Notes: generated by a model not told the origin, from the sequence alone. 64,000 nucleotides of DNA from Lachnospiraceae bacterium UBA4631 (GCA_002406015.1 DHMX01000003.1:36820-100819); one strand, 5' to 3'; shown: positions 28,151 through 37,390, counted from the stretch's first letter. A program made the numbers and translations.

Positions 28151-28842
28151 GATACATGCACCACCATTTCTTTTATTAATTTTACTGAATTTTCAATTGC
28201 CATTGCTTCAAATGCAGGATAATCCATGCTTGCACTGTCATCCGCTTTATCCGAAATTGCCCGGATAATCAGGAACGGAATCCCGTTCAGATATGCTGCC
28301 TGTGCGATTGCCGCTCCTTCCATTTCACAGCAGAACGCATCAAATTCATTTACAATCTTTGTCTTTCGCTCATGACTGGCAATAAATGCATCCCCGCTGG
28401 CAACTCTGCCATGAAAGATTCCAACCTGCGGAATGACTCTGTGGCAGCAGTCCTCCGCCAGCTTTGCCAATTCCTTATCTGCTTCAAACGAAAATACATC
28501 CATTCTCGGAATCTGTCCGAGCGGATAGCCAAATGCCGCCGCATCCATATCATGCTGAACCGCATCCGTTGATATAACAATATCACCTATGTTAATCTCT
28601 GCCCGCAATGAGCCTGCAATTCCTGTATTTATAATGCCGTCTACCCGGTAATCATCCACTAGAATCTGGGCACAAATCCCTGCATTTACTTTACCGATTC
28701 CGGAACGTACCACAACCACCTGCTTCCCTTCCATTACTCCTTGAACAAATTCCATGTTTGCCTTTTTACAAACCTGAACCTCTGTCATCTGCTCCTTTAG
28801 CTTCGCAACCTCTTCATCCATTGCTCCGATAATTCCCAGCAT
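28147..28842 (-). CDS. mtnN: 5'-methylthioadenosine/S-adenosylhomocysteine nucleosidase
   Basis: A 231-residue nucleosidase (Pfs) that removes adenine from SAH or MTA. Diagnostic segments: LGIIGAMDEEVAKLKEQM at the start, INTGIAGSL near 77, the Glu-containing FCCEMEGAAIAQAA near 172 and the catalytic Asp in RAISDKAD near 197. It makes the S-ribosylhomocysteine used by LuxS, encoded immediately downstream with a 4-bp overlap. Divergent from the TSCPD gene across 129 bp. Confidence 0.97.
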   Translation of the reverse strand: MLGIIGAMDEEVAKLKEQMTEVQVCKKANMEFVQGVMEGKQVVVVRSGIGKVNAGICAQILVDDYRVDGIINTGIAGSLRAEINIGDIVISTDAVQHDMDAAAFGYPLGQIPRMDVFSFEADKELAKLAEDCCHRVIPQVGIFHGRVASGDAFIASHERKTKIVNEFDAFCCEMEGAAIAQAAYLNGIPFLIIRAISDKADDSASMDYPAFEAMAIENSVKLIKEMVVHVS

Positions 28843-28910
28843 GTCTTATCCTCCTAGTAATTTTGAAGTCATTATACCCTTTTTCTGTCATTTTATCTAC
28901 CCGGATTTCA

Positions 28911-28938
28911 TTGCAAATTGTGACGAATGTGATATACT
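28911..28938 (+). promoter_or_regulatory. Promoter ahead of the TSCPD-murG pair
   Basis: TTGCAA (28911-28916) and TATACT (28933-28938) are 16 bp apart. AAAGGAGG follows before the ATG at 28972. Confidence 0.5.
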
Positions 28939-28971
28939 GTATCAATAATCAAAAAAGGAGGTATACTAATT

Positions 28972-29217
28972 ATGACTTACAAGACACAGGGAACCTGTTC
29001 TTCACAAATTACATTTGACATTATAGATAATAAGCTACATAACGTACACTTTACCGGTGGCTGCAACGGAAACACGCAGGGCGTTGCCGCTTTGGTTGAG
29101 GGTATGGATGTAAATGAAGTGATTCAACGCGTGGAAGGTATTCGGTGTGGGCTTCGTCCTACCTCCTGTCCGGACCAGTTGGCACAGGCACTAAAGGCTG
29201 CCTTACAGCAAGCATAA
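28972..29217 (+). CDS. TSCPD-domain protein, TIGR03905-like
   Basis: An 81-residue protein with the TSCPD signature near its end (CGLRPTSCPDQLAQAL) and a conserved start (TQGTCSSQITFDI, VHFTGGCNGNTQGVAALV). Four cysteines are spaced as in a metal site. TSCPD domains also occur at the end of ribonucleotide reductases. The role of the stand-alone form is not known. It is followed after 15 bp by murG. Confidence 0.9.
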   Translation: MTYKTQGTCSSQITFDIIDNKLHNVHFTGGCNGNTQGVAALVEGMDVNEVIQRVEGIRCGLRPTSCPDQLAQALKAALQQA

Positions 29218-29232
29218 GAATTGGAGGAACCC

Positions 29233-30297
29233 ATGAAACGAATTATTCTTACCGGTGGCGGTACTGCCGGGCATGTCACACCAAATATTGCCTTGATTCC
29301 CCGATTACGGGAAGAAGGATACGATATTCACTATATCGGTTCTTATAACGGAATTGAGAAAAAATTAATTGAAGATATGAAGATTCCTTATCATGGTATC
29401 TCATCCGGAAAATTAAGACGTTATTTTGATGTTAAAAACTTTTCAGACCCATTTCGTGTTATAAAGGGCTATGGAGAAGCTGCCCGCCTTATGAAAAGCC
29501 TGAAGCCGGATGTTGTCTTTAGTAAAGGCGGTTTTGTATCCGTTCCGGTTGTAATTGCCGCTAAGAACCATAAGATTCCTGCCATTATCCATGAGTCTGA
29601 TATGACTCCCGGCTTAGCAAATAAGCTCTGTATTTCCAGTGCTACCAAAATCTGCTGTAATTTCCCGGAAGCAATGGAGCATTTGCCAAAGGAAAAATCT
29701 GTCTTGACCGGTACTCCGATTCGTCAGGAATTATTTCAGGGAAATCCACTGGATGCACTTGTATTTACCAAATTAGAAGCAAACAGACCTACGATTTTAG
29801 TTGTCGGTGGCAGCACCGGAAGCGTAAAGGTGAATGAAGCTGTCCGAAGCTGTTTAAATGATTTGTTAAAGACCTATCAGGTTATTCATTTATGCGGTAA
29901 GGGCAAAACCGATTCCGCTTTCGAGGGTCGTCCGGGTTATGTTCAATATGAATATATTAAGAAGGAATTAAGCTCTTTGCTTGCACTGGCAGATATTGTT
30001 ATTTCAAGAGCGGGTGCAAATGCCATCTGTGAGTTACAGGCATTAGCAAAACCAAATATCTTAATTCCGCTTGGCTCTAATGCCAGCCGCGGAGACCAGA
30101 TTCTGAATGCAGAATCCTTTAAGAAGCAAGGCTTTAGTTATGTACTGCCGGAGGATGAATTAAACGAGCAATCTCTGCTGGCAGCCGTATCCGAGGTATA
30201 CGAGCATCGGGCAGAATACAAGCAGGCAATGGAAGCAAGCCAAATGTCCAATTCCATTGATATTATCATTAATTTAATTAATGATGCCTGCAAATAA
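29233..30297 (+). CDS. murG: UDP-GlcNAc:lipid I N-acetylglucosaminyltransferase
   Basis: ATG 29233 (MKRIILTGGGTAGH) follows TTGGAGG at good spacing, giving 354 residues. MurG converts lipid I to lipid II at the inner face of the membrane. The first G-loop TGGGTAGHVTPNIALIP, the second region VFSKGGFVSVPVVIAA, the third loop VVGGSTGSVKVNEAV and the UDP-GlcNAc site SRAGANAICELQALAKPNILIPL are all present. It sits outside any dcw cluster, downstream of the TSCPD gene. Confidence 0.97.
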   Translation: MKRIILTGGGTAGHVTPNIALIPRLREEGYDIHYIGSYNGIEKKLIEDMKIPYHGISSGKLRRYFDVKNFSDPFRVIKGYGEAARLMKSLKPDVVFSKGGFVSVPVVIAAKNHKIPAIIHESDMTPGLANKLCISSATKICCNFPEAMEHLPKEKSVLTGTPIRQELFQGNPLDALVFTKLEANRPTILVVGGSTGSVKVNEAVRSCLNDLLKTYQVIHLCGKGKTDSAFEGRPGYVQYEYIKKELSSLLALADIVISRAGANAICELQALAKPNILIPLGSNASRGDQILNAESFKKQGFSYVLPEDELNEQSLLAAVSEVYEHRAEYKQAMEASQMSNSIDIIINLINDACK

Positions 30298-30430
30298 TTT
30301 CTAAACTCCCGATAAAGTTTAACTTTTTACTTTTTTTATTTTATCGTCACAAAATGAACACACTTTTTCAGTATCTTAATACTTGTAAAGAGTTTTCATA
30401 TATTTGAATCCTCTCTCCCCCCTCATTAAG

Positions 30431-30482
30431 ACAAAGGGCTATCATCTGAAGATTTTAAATCATTCAGTAGGCAGCCCTTTGT
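30431..30482. terminator. Bidirectional terminator between murG and the methyltransferase
   Basis: ACAAAGGGCT (30431-30440) pairs with AGCCCTTTGT (30473-30482), followed by TTTGTATT on the plus strand. The two genes converge here, so it can serve both. Confidence 0.75.
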
Positions 30483-30508
30483 TTTGTATTATTTAATGTC
30501 TTTCCCTA

Positions 30509-31423
30509 TTATGAAGATACTGACATTATATCAAATACTGTCATCTGTTCATTTTGTGAAAGGAGTTCATTCTGTATCTCTGTAACTGCATAATTGGTAA
30601 GCAATGCTTCAACAACCGGTTTCCTATTTGCTTCTTTTGCTCCCACATGATAGTAATGCTCTTGCGTGATTTTTTTGCAACCATACCACACGGACAAAAT
30701 ATATTCATTCTGCCTATAATCGTTATGATCCCATGTTGACAACATAAACTTAGCTTTTGTGTCTATTAATGTCTCGTGCAAAACCCATTCCAATTGTTCA
30801 TCCCAACTGTCATAATAATCAACATGTCGTCCAATATATGGAGGGTCACAATAAATGAAATCGCCTTCCCTTGCTATAGAAATTGTATCCTCAAAGGATT
30901 GACACAAAAACACCCACGAATGCTGTTGAAGCAAATTTGCAACATGAGCGACCTGATTCACTATCTTAGTAATGTATGCTTTGGAAAATCTCTGTGGTTT
31001 ATGCCCATAAGGAACATTAAAATTATAATCCTTATTAAATCTAATCATTCCATTAAAACATGCTCGATTTAAAAATAAGAAGTCCAATGGATTATGTTCC
31101 CTGTTAAAACGCTCTCGAACAGTATAATAGTATTCACCACCACCTTGTTCTAATAATTTACCTTCATGTTCCAGAAACACGCGTACAACATGCGGTGTTA
31201 TTATACCAGCTTTTATTTGATTATAGAATTCAATAATATGTGGGTTAGTGTCAGCAAATATTGCTTGTTTCGGTTCCATATTAAAACCAACGACTCCGGA
31301 GCCCATAAACGGCTCTATCCAAACAGAATTTTCATCCATTGCTACACTTTGTTTAATCAATGGAACCAATTTTGTTTTAATTCCCTGTATTTTAATTGGA
31401 GGTACAAATACTTTATCCTTCAT
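30509..31423 (-). CDS. Adenine-specific DNA methyltransferase, M.EcoRV-like
   Basis: A 304-residue D12-class N6-adenine methyltransferase. Motif I is EPFMGSGVVGFN near 38-49 and the catalytic motif IV is YCDPPYIGRHVDYYDSW near 193. From memory it follows M.EcoRV along most of its length (N-terminus KDKVFVPPIK, then GIKTKLVP, FLFLNRACFNGMIRFN, YHVGAKEANRKPVVEALLTN). It should methylate the adenine of GATATC and protect the host from the endonuclease encoded upstream with a 4-bp overlap. Codon use is AT-rich relative to flanking murG and pan genes, consistent with transfer. Confidence 0.9.
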   Translation of the reverse strand: MKDKVFVPPIKIQGIKTKLVPLIKQSVAMDENSVWIEPFMGSGVVGFNMEPKQAIFADTNPHIIEFYNQIKAGIITPHVVRVFLEHEGKLLEQGGGEYYYTVRERFNREHNPLDFLFLNRACFNGMIRFNKDYNFNVPYGHKPQRFSKAYITKIVNQVAHVANLLQQHSWVFLCQSFEDTISIAREGDFIYCDPPYIGRHVDYYDSWDEQLEWVLHETLIDTKAKFMLSTWDHNDYRQNEYILSVWYGCKKITQEHYYHVGAKEANRKPVVEALLTNYAVTEIQNELLSQNEQMTVFDIMSVSS

Positions 31424-32259
31424 TTTATTTTCCTCTTCGCTGCTTTTGGATTATTTAACTCCATAGGCAATCCACGATACCGCAAATATTCCTCAAATGA
31501 TGACAATTTTTTTCGTTTTCCATTGGCAAAAATTTCTATTTTTCCAAAATTAGCCCAATAATCATCAAACAATTCTTCCCCCGCTTTCGCAAATACACCA
31601 TTACCATTTAGTATATCATCAATTTTTTGAATACTTCCTATATTAGCAGTATTACCACTTCCACCTTTGTCACTTGCAATTTTCCATTTCTCCTCCGCAA
31701 AAAACAAAAAATCCTTAATAACCACTGGAATACTTTCAAGTTGACTAAGCGAATAAATGTGCATCTCCTCACTTTTGTTGAGTACCGCTCTTGAATAAAT
31801 AATTCCTAAACAAAAATGTCCACTATATTCATCATACGGATATTGAATATTTTTTGAGCTTGTTCGTTCAATGAAATATTGTCCATGAGACCCTAATGTA
31901 AAACCATTACAAAACTCCGGATATATCTCATCTCTATATGTGGTTTTTAAATCAACCGCAAATTTTATATTTGGATTCATTCTTGATATAAAAGTTAAAT
32001 CCGGATACCAATTCTGATAAGTTGCAAGTTCAATGTCATATCCAATACTTTCCGCAAAGGCAAGAAAATGCGGAAACAAATGAAGTTCAAGTACTTTTGA
32101 TACAATCTTTGTATCAGATGAAATTGTGTAGATATTTTTAAAAATATCAATAAACCCCCGTATCGTCCATTCATCATCTTTTGCAATAAAACTTCCTAAC
32201 GTAGTTGCAAAATCTTTAAGCTGACTTGCAAACAAAGCTTTTTCGACTTCATTTTTCAT
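31420..32259 (-). CDS. Type II restriction endonuclease, EcoRV-like
   Basis: A 279-residue PD-(D/E)xK endonuclease. Residues E58, D87, D103 and K105 lie exactly 13 positions after EcoRV E45, D74, D90 and K92, in matching contexts (YPDLTF, AVDLKTTY). The recognition loop GSGNTANIGSI (200-210) corresponds to the EcoRV loop GSGNTTNIGSI that reads GATATC. Other shared blocks are SSDTKIVSKVLEL, IQYPYDEYSGH and DDYWANF. The N-terminus is about 13 residues longer than EcoRV and the C-terminus also extends. Predicted blunt cut at GAT/ATC. The start overlaps nothing upstream; the stop overlaps the methyltransferase start (ATGA). Confidence 0.9.
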   Translation of the reverse strand: MKNEVEKALFASQLKDFATTLGSFIAKDDEWTIRGFIDIFKNIYTISSDTKIVSKVLELHLFPHFLAFAESIGYDIELATYQNWYPDLTFISRMNPNIKFAVDLKTTYRDEIYPEFCNGFTLGSHGQYFIERTSSKNIQYPYDEYSGHFCLGIIYSRAVLNKSEEMHIYSLSQLESIPVVIKDFLFFAEEKWKIASDKGGSGNTANIGSIQKIDDILNGNGVFAKAGEELFDDYWANFGKIEIFANGKRKKLSSFEEYLRYRGLPMELNNPKAAKRKIK

Positions 32260-32393
32260 TACGTTAATCCCTTTCCTTATCTTCGTTACCGTATTCAGTC
32301 ATTTATTTTTACGACATTAACCACCCTATATCTCTGTTTCATCCTTTAATTACTCTCTGAAACTATAGGACACATTATAACTTTCCTCACTCA

Positions 32394-32421
32394 AAAATGC
32401 AATTACGCAATATTGCATTTT
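32394..32421 (-). terminator. Likely terminator of the pan operon
   Basis: AAAATGCAAT (32394-32403) pairs perfectly with ATTGCATTTT (32412-32421), 8-nt loop. On the minus strand the stem ends in TTTTT, 50 bp after the panD stop. It is GC-poor. The rest of 32260-32470 shows nothing else. Confidence 0.55.
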
Positions 32422-32470
32422 AATAAGGTTCTATATGAAATCAATCCTGAGATTAAAAAACATGCCATTC

Positions 32471-32854
32471 TCAGCTTAATTCTCCATGCTTTTCGTAATG
32501 TGCAATCCGCTTAATCCGGTTTTCTTCATCCACAAATACTACCTGCGGCTTTGCCTGCTTTGCTTCCTCCGGTGTCATGTCTGCATATGCCATAATGATG
32601 ATATGGTCGCCAACCTGCACCTGTCTGGCAGCAGCACCATTTAAGCAAATCATGCCGGAGCCTGCTTCACCCGCGATTACATATGTTTCAAACCGAGTGC
32701 CGCTCTCTACATCTGCAATCTGAACCTTCTCATATTCCAGAATGCCGGCTGCCTCCATCAAAGCAGAATCAATGGTGATGCTCCCTACATAATTCAAGGC
32801 TGCCTGTACGACTACCGCCCGATGTATTTTTGCTTTTAACATTGTGATTGTCAT
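32471..32854 (-). CDS. panD: Aspartate 1-decarboxylase
   Basis: A 127-residue proenzyme that makes beta-alanine from aspartate for pantothenate. It has the N-terminal MLKAKIHRAVV and the self-cleavage site YVGSITIDSALMEAA: cleavage between Gly and Ser would leave the pyruvoyl group. FETYVIAGEAGSGMICLNGAA follows, as usual. ATG 32854 fits GAAAGG best; MLKAKIHR at 32842 is the alternative. It is 5 bp downstream of panC. Confidence 0.97.
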   Translation of the reverse strand: MTITMLKAKIHRAVVVQAALNYVGSITIDSALMEAAGILEYEKVQIADVESGTRFETYVIAGEAGSGMICLNGAAARQVQVGDHIIIMAYADMTPEEAKQAKPQVVFVDEENRIKRIAHYEKHGELS

Positions 32855-32859
32855 TGGTC

Positions 32860-33708
32860 TTATATCCTTTCGTAAATATGATTATCAATTAATCTTGTCT
32901 TTCCAATGTATACTGCAATTGCGTTTAACACCGGTCCTTCTATCTTCGTTACCGGCTCCAAGGTATTCCAATCAACCAGCTCTACATAATCAATTCTTGC
33001 CAGTGGCTCTGATTCAAGCTTTTCGGTAATTGCTTTCTTAATAACCTCTGCATTTCTCTCACCTGCTTCAATCAGCTTGCGACCCTCCTCCAGACTCTTT
33101 GACAGAATCAAGGCTGCCTGCCGTTCTTCTGCACTTAAGTATGTGTTTCTGGAGCTTTTTGCAAGTCCGTCTGCTTCGCGGATAATCGGACAACCGACTA
33201 CCTCCAGATTGAAGTTCAAATCATTTACCATATGACGAATTACTGCAAGCTGCTGGGCATCCTTCTGTCCGAAATATGCCTTGTCCGGCTGGACAATGTT
33301 AAATAATTTGCCGACTACCGTACATACTCCGCGGAAATGTATCGGACGGGTCTTTCCACACAAGCCTTTTGTCAGTGTATTCATATCGATAAAGCTTGAG
33401 AAATCCGGTGCATACATATTCTCCGGCTCCGGATGGAAAATCAAAGCGGCTCCTGCTGCCTCACACAAAGCAGCATCCCGGTCCAAATCTCTCGGATAGC
33501 TGGCAAGGTCTTCGGTTGGTCCAAACTGCATCGGATTTACAAATACACTTACAACAACCTTATCATTTTCCTTAACCGCCCGGTCAATCAGACTCTTATG
33601 ACCTTCATGCAAATATCCCATTGTCGGCACCAGCCCGACTGTAAGCCCTGCTGCCCGCCATTCCTTTACTTGTGTTCTTACTTCTTCAACTGTCTGAACT
33701 ATCTTCAT
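32860..33708 (-). CDS. panC: Pantothenate synthetase
   Basis: ATG 33708 (MKIVQTVEEVRTQVK) follows AGAGGA, giving 282 residues, the usual length. The enzyme joins pantoate and beta-alanine with ATP. Signature nucleotide site PTMGYLHEGHKSLID (HxGH) is near residue 34, followed by FVNPMQFGPTEDLASYPRD and KAYFGQKDAQQLAVIR. It lies between panB (74 bp upstream) and panD (5 bp downstream). Confidence 0.97.
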   Translation of the reverse strand: MKIVQTVEEVRTQVKEWRAAGLTVGLVPTMGYLHEGHKSLIDRAVKENDKVVVSVFVNPMQFGPTEDLASYPRDLDRDAALCEAAGAALIFHPEPENMYAPDFSSFIDMNTLTKGLCGKTRPIHFRGVCTVVGKLFNIVQPDKAYFGQKDAQQLAVIRHMVNDLNFNLEVVGCPIIREADGLAKSSRNTYLSAEERQAALILSKSLEEGRKLIEAGERNAEVIKKAITEKLESEPLARIDYVELVDWNTLEPVTKIEGPVLNAIAVYIGKTRLIDNHIYERI

Positions 33709-33782
33709 GATTTTATCCTCTTTTCTTCTTGGACATTGATTCTTGCTTTTCAAGTCCGTTTTATTTGCCGTACTGCATTTAA

Positions 33783-34610
33783 TTAATACAGCTTCTCTAT
33801 TACGCTGTCATCGACATTGTATTCATTTTCTTTTGCAGGAAATGCTCCGGACTCTACTTCGCTTATATATCCACGAAAGGCTTCCTTCATTACCTCGCCT
33901 ACATTTGCATACCGCTTTACGAACTTCGGCGTGAAATCCGAGAACATTCCCAGCATATCCTGATATACCAGAATCTGTCCGTCACAACCATTTCCTGCAC
34001 CGATTCCTATGGTCGGAATCTCCAATTGCTCTGAAATCATGGTTGCCAGCTTACTCGGTACTGCTTCTAAGGTAACGGCAAATGCACCTGCCTCCTGTAC
34101 CTTGTGTGCATCTGCTAAGAGCTTCTTTGCTGCTGCCTCCGTCTTGCCCTGCACCTTGAAACCGCCAAATGCGTGTATGGATTGTGGGGTCAGACCGAGA
34201 TGTGCCATAACCGGAATACCCGCATTTACCATTGCCCGAATCTGCGGACATACCTCCTCACCGCCTTCGAGCTTCACTGCTCCGGCATGACCTTCCTTCA
34301 TTAACCGTCCTGCGTTTCGAAGTGCCTCTTCTACGGACACCTGATAAGACATAAACGGCATATCCACTACCACCAAAGCGTTTTTAGCCCCTCTGGCTAC
34401 CGCAGCTCCATGATGAATCATATCCTCCATTGTAACTGCGATTGTGTCCTCATAGCCTAAAATGACATTTCCTAAGGAATCCCCTACCAGTATGCCATTG
34501 ATTCCTGCTTCATCTTCCAGCTTCGCAGTAGAGTAATCATATGCTGTCAGCATAGAAATCTTTTTGCCCTCCTGCTTCGCTTTTTGAAATGTTACAACTG
34601 TGTTTTTCAT
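33783..34610 (-). CDS. panB: 3-methyl-2-oxobutanoate hydroxymethyltransferase
   Basis: A 275-residue enzyme that adds a hydroxymethyl group from methylene-THF to 2-oxoisovalerate, forming ketopantoate. Diagnostic segments: MLTAYDYSTAKLEDEAGI, LVGDSLGNVILGYEDT, VKLEGGEEVCP, MAHLGLTPQSIHAFGGFKVQG and IGIGAGNGCDGQILVYQDMLG. It is the first enzyme of the pathway and sits between the DUF2520 gene and panC. Confidence 0.97.
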   Translation of the reverse strand: MKNTVVTFQKAKQEGKKISMLTAYDYSTAKLEDEAGINGILVGDSLGNVILGYEDTIAVTMEDMIHHGAAVARGAKNALVVVDMPFMSYQVSVEEALRNAGRLMKEGHAGAVKLEGGEEVCPQIRAMVNAGIPVMAHLGLTPQSIHAFGGFKVQGKTEAAAKKLLADAHKVQEAGAFAVTLEAVPSKLATMISEQLEIPTIGIGAGNGCDGQILVYQDMLGMFSDFTPKFVKRYANVGEVMKEAFRGYISEVESGAFPAKENEYNVDDSVIEKLY

Positions 34611-34686
34611 ATTATCACCTATATTTCAAGTGAACGTTCTGTTACTCTAATTCCTTTCTTTTTACTAATATTTCAATTTTGTCCGA

Positions 34687-35526
34687 TTATCGAAACCGCA
34701 GCTCCATACTGCTGTAATCACGCTCCGGATGCTTTTCCTTTGCCATGATTACCAATTCGCTTCCTATGCTTTCATAAATATCCTTTGCCGTTCCCGTCAA
34801 TGCTGCCAGATGCCTATCCACTGTTTCTACATCATTTCGCTCAATCGGTCCGGTCAAGGCTTCTCTGCAACCCTTCTCACAAGCATTCTGAACGTTATTC
34901 AAAATCAACGGTGTTAATGCCTGATAGGCTTCTTCTCTGGTGAAGCCGCAGTCCTCCATTGTCTGGATACCTGCATGAATGACACCCAGCACATGATTGC
35001 TGACTAAGGATGCCGCACTATGATACAGTGCTTTTCGCTGTGGCTTAATTCGTGTCACATGATTTCCCATTTTTTGAAGCAGTGCGGTCATATGCTCTAC
35101 CGCATAATCGTCTCCTTCAATGGTAAAATAAGCCTCATTTAATTTTTGATAGGAAGTATTCTTATCGCTGAATGCGTATATTGGATGAATCGAACAAGGA
35201 TGTGCCTTTTTCTTTTCAATCCCGGAAAATACATCGGATGATAATGAGCCACTAAAATGACAAATTATATAATCTTGAATGTCGTACTTTGCAATGCAAT
35301 CCCATACTTCCCGAATACTGTCATCGGGTGTAGCAATCCAAAGGGTATCGCTTGCCAATATAATATCTGTTAAATCTTCAAAGCATTCTGTGCGGGTAAG
35401 CTCTGCTGCCTCCATTGCACTCTGCTTTGTTTTGCTATAGTATCCTGATACCGAAATCCGGTGCTGTACCGCATATTTTCCCATGGAACAGCCAACCTTT
35501 CCGGCACCGATGATTCCTATATCCAT
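34687..35526 (-). CDS. Rossmann-like DUF2520 protein, probable ketopantoate reductase (PanG-like)
   Basis: ATG 35526 (MDIGIIGAGKVGCSMGKYAV) follows an AGGTGG site, giving 279 residues; the longer frame from 35634 is unlikely. The N-terminus is a dinucleotide-binding Rossmann fold (GIIGAGKVGCSMG), and the C-terminal half is the DUF2520 helical domain (YHSAASLVSNHVLGVIHAGI). It heads the panB-panC-panD run and no panE is seen in the window. A ketopantoate reductase of this type (PanG) has been described in other bacteria; assigning that role here rests on fold and context. Confidence 0.75.
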   Translation of the reverse strand: MDIGIIGAGKVGCSMGKYAVQHRISVSGYYSKTKQSAMEAAELTRTECFEDLTDIILASDTLWIATPDDSIREVWDCIAKYDIQDYIICHFSGSLSSDVFSGIEKKKAHPCSIHPIYAFSDKNTSYQKLNEAYFTIEGDDYAVEHMTALLQKMGNHVTRIKPQRKALYHSAASLVSNHVLGVIHAGIQTMEDCGFTREEAYQALTPLILNNVQNACEKGCREALTGPIERNDVETVDRHLAALTGTAKDIYESIGSELVIMAKEKHPERDYSSMELRFR

Positions 35527-35737
35527 GCCACCACCTCTTCTCTTTCGTTGTCCGCTCCTGCCGTAAGGGCAGAACCGCGATGTTGTTCGTCTGTGATGAC
35601 ACATTATCCCGATGTGATTTCTTTCGAATACCACTCAGCTAAAAAATATCACAGGAAGACCTTTGATGCAAGGTTTTTTTCATGGTATAATCAAAATATC
35701 ATTGAACACACTATAATTCAAAGAAATGAGGTGTATT

Positions 35738-37390
35738 ATGGAGCAACGACCAATTCATATTGTGGGACACCGAAATCCCGATACGGATTCTATCTGTTCT
35801 GCCATTGCTTACGCTTATTTAAAAAATACAGAACATCCCGGACGCTATATTGCAAATCGTGCGGGTAATCTTAACAGCGAAACCGAATTTGTCTTAAATT
35901 ATTTTGATATTCCCCAGCCGGTTTATTTGGAAGATGTAAATGTCCAGATGCGTGATATTGATTTCCGGGAAACCACAGGCGTTTCTGACACTATCTCCAT
36001 TAAAGCTGCATGGCAATTAATGCGGGAACAGGATGTTGTTACCCTCCCTATCATTCAGGGAGAAAATAAATTAGAGGGACTTATTACCATTAATGATATT
36101 GCCCGCTCTTATATGGAAGTATTTGACAACCACATCCTCGGACTTGCCCGTACCCCCATCAGTAATTTACTGGAGGTTTTACAGGGAACTCTTGTCTACG
36201 GAAATCCTCATGCAAGAATCGTAAACGGAAAGATTCTCATTGGTGCGGCTAATCTTGATATTATAGAAGCCTGCATCGAGGAGGATGATATTGTATTGGT
36301 TGCAGACCGCGAAGAAACGCAGAAAGAGGCTATTGAGCATGGTGCTTCCTGTCTGATTGTCTGCCTGAATGCCAAAATATCTCCGGATGTTATCAGCTTA
36401 GCAAAGGAGCATCAGTGTAATATTATCACTACCTACTTAGATACTTATTCCACCGCCCGTATGATTAACCAATGTATTCCGATTAAATACTTTATGCGGC
36501 ATTCCAATCTGGTTACATTCCAATTAGACGATACCTTAGACAGCGTCAAGGATGTCATGTCAAAGCTTCGGCACCGCGATTTCCCGATTACCGATGATGT
36601 CGGCAATTATTACGGCATGGTATCCAGACGAAACCTGCTGGCTATGCGGCGGAAGCAGGTAATTCTTGTAGACCATAACGAAAAATCACAGGCTGTGAAC
36701 GGTATTGAGAATGCAGACATTCTGGAAATTATAGACCATCACCGCATCGGCTCGCTGGAAACGATTAACCCGGTATATTTCCGAAATCAACCGGTTGGCT
36801 GTACCGCAACTATTATTTATCAAATGTATATGGAGCAAGGCGTAACACCTCCTCGCGAAATTGCAGGCTTGCTATGCTCTGCCATTTTGTCGGATACCTT
36901 AATGTTCCGTTCTCCGACCTGCACACCGATGGATGAATCTGCTGCCCGCCAGTTGTCGCAGCTTGCAGAGATTGATATTGAATCCTACGCCATGGAAATG
37001 TTTGCTGCCGGAAGTGATTTGGTTGGAAAATTACCGGAAGAAATCTTTTATCAGGATTTTAAGACCTTTCATGTAGGAGACACCACCTTTGGTGTCGGAC
37101 AGATTAGCTCCATGAATCAGCAGGAGCTGACAAAGCTTCAGGATGAAATTCATCAATATTTAAAGGATTCTTATACAAAGACTCATTGCGATATGATTTT
37201 CTTTGTCATGACAAATATTTTAGAAGAGTCCTCCACCATGCTTTTCTATGGTGAAGCTGCGGATGCCTTAATTCGGGAGGCTTTCCAGTTAGAGCCGGAA
37301 GGCAATCGCTGTTATCTTCCGGGTGTGGTTTCCAGAAAGAAGCAGATAGTTCCGTTACTGGTCAGCACGCTTCAACAATGGGATAATTAG
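35738..37390 (+). CDS. Manganese-dependent inorganic pyrophosphatase with CBS and DRTGG domains
   Basis: ATG 35738 (MEQRPIHIVGHRNPDTDS) follows GAGGTG, giving 550 residues. Family II (DHH) pyrophosphatase: active-site GHRNPDTDSICSAIAYAY at the start, DHHRIG near 325 and a DHHA2 C-terminal domain with RSPTCTPMDE. Inserted at about 70-300 are a split CBS pair and a DRTGG-like domain, which bind adenine nucleotides and tune activity in characterised relatives. It hydrolyses the pyrophosphate made in biosynthesis. Monocistronic with a strong terminator downstream. Confidence 0.93.
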   Translation: MEQRPIHIVGHRNPDTDSICSAIAYAYLKNTEHPGRYIANRAGNLNSETEFVLNYFDIPQPVYLEDVNVQMRDIDFRETTGVSDTISIKAAWQLMREQDVVTLPIIQGENKLEGLITINDIARSYMEVFDNHILGLARTPISNLLEVLQGTLVYGNPHARIVNGKILIGAANLDIIEACIEEDDIVLVADREETQKEAIEHGASCLIVCLNAKISPDVISLAKEHQCNIITTYLDTYSTARMINQCIPIKYFMRHSNLVTFQLDDTLDSVKDVMSKLRHRDFPITDDVGNYYGMVSRRNLLAMRRKQVILVDHNEKSQAVNGIENADILEIIDHHRIGSLETINPVYFRNQPVGCTATIIYQMYMEQGVTPPREIAGLLCSAILSDTLMFRSPTCTPMDESAARQLSQLAEIDIESYAMEMFAAGSDLVGKLPEEIFYQDFKTFHVGDTTFGVGQISSMNQQELTKLQDEIHQYLKDSYTKTHCDMIFFVMTNILEESSTMLFYGEAADALIREAFQLEPEGNRCYLPGVVSRKKQIVPLLVSTLQQWDN

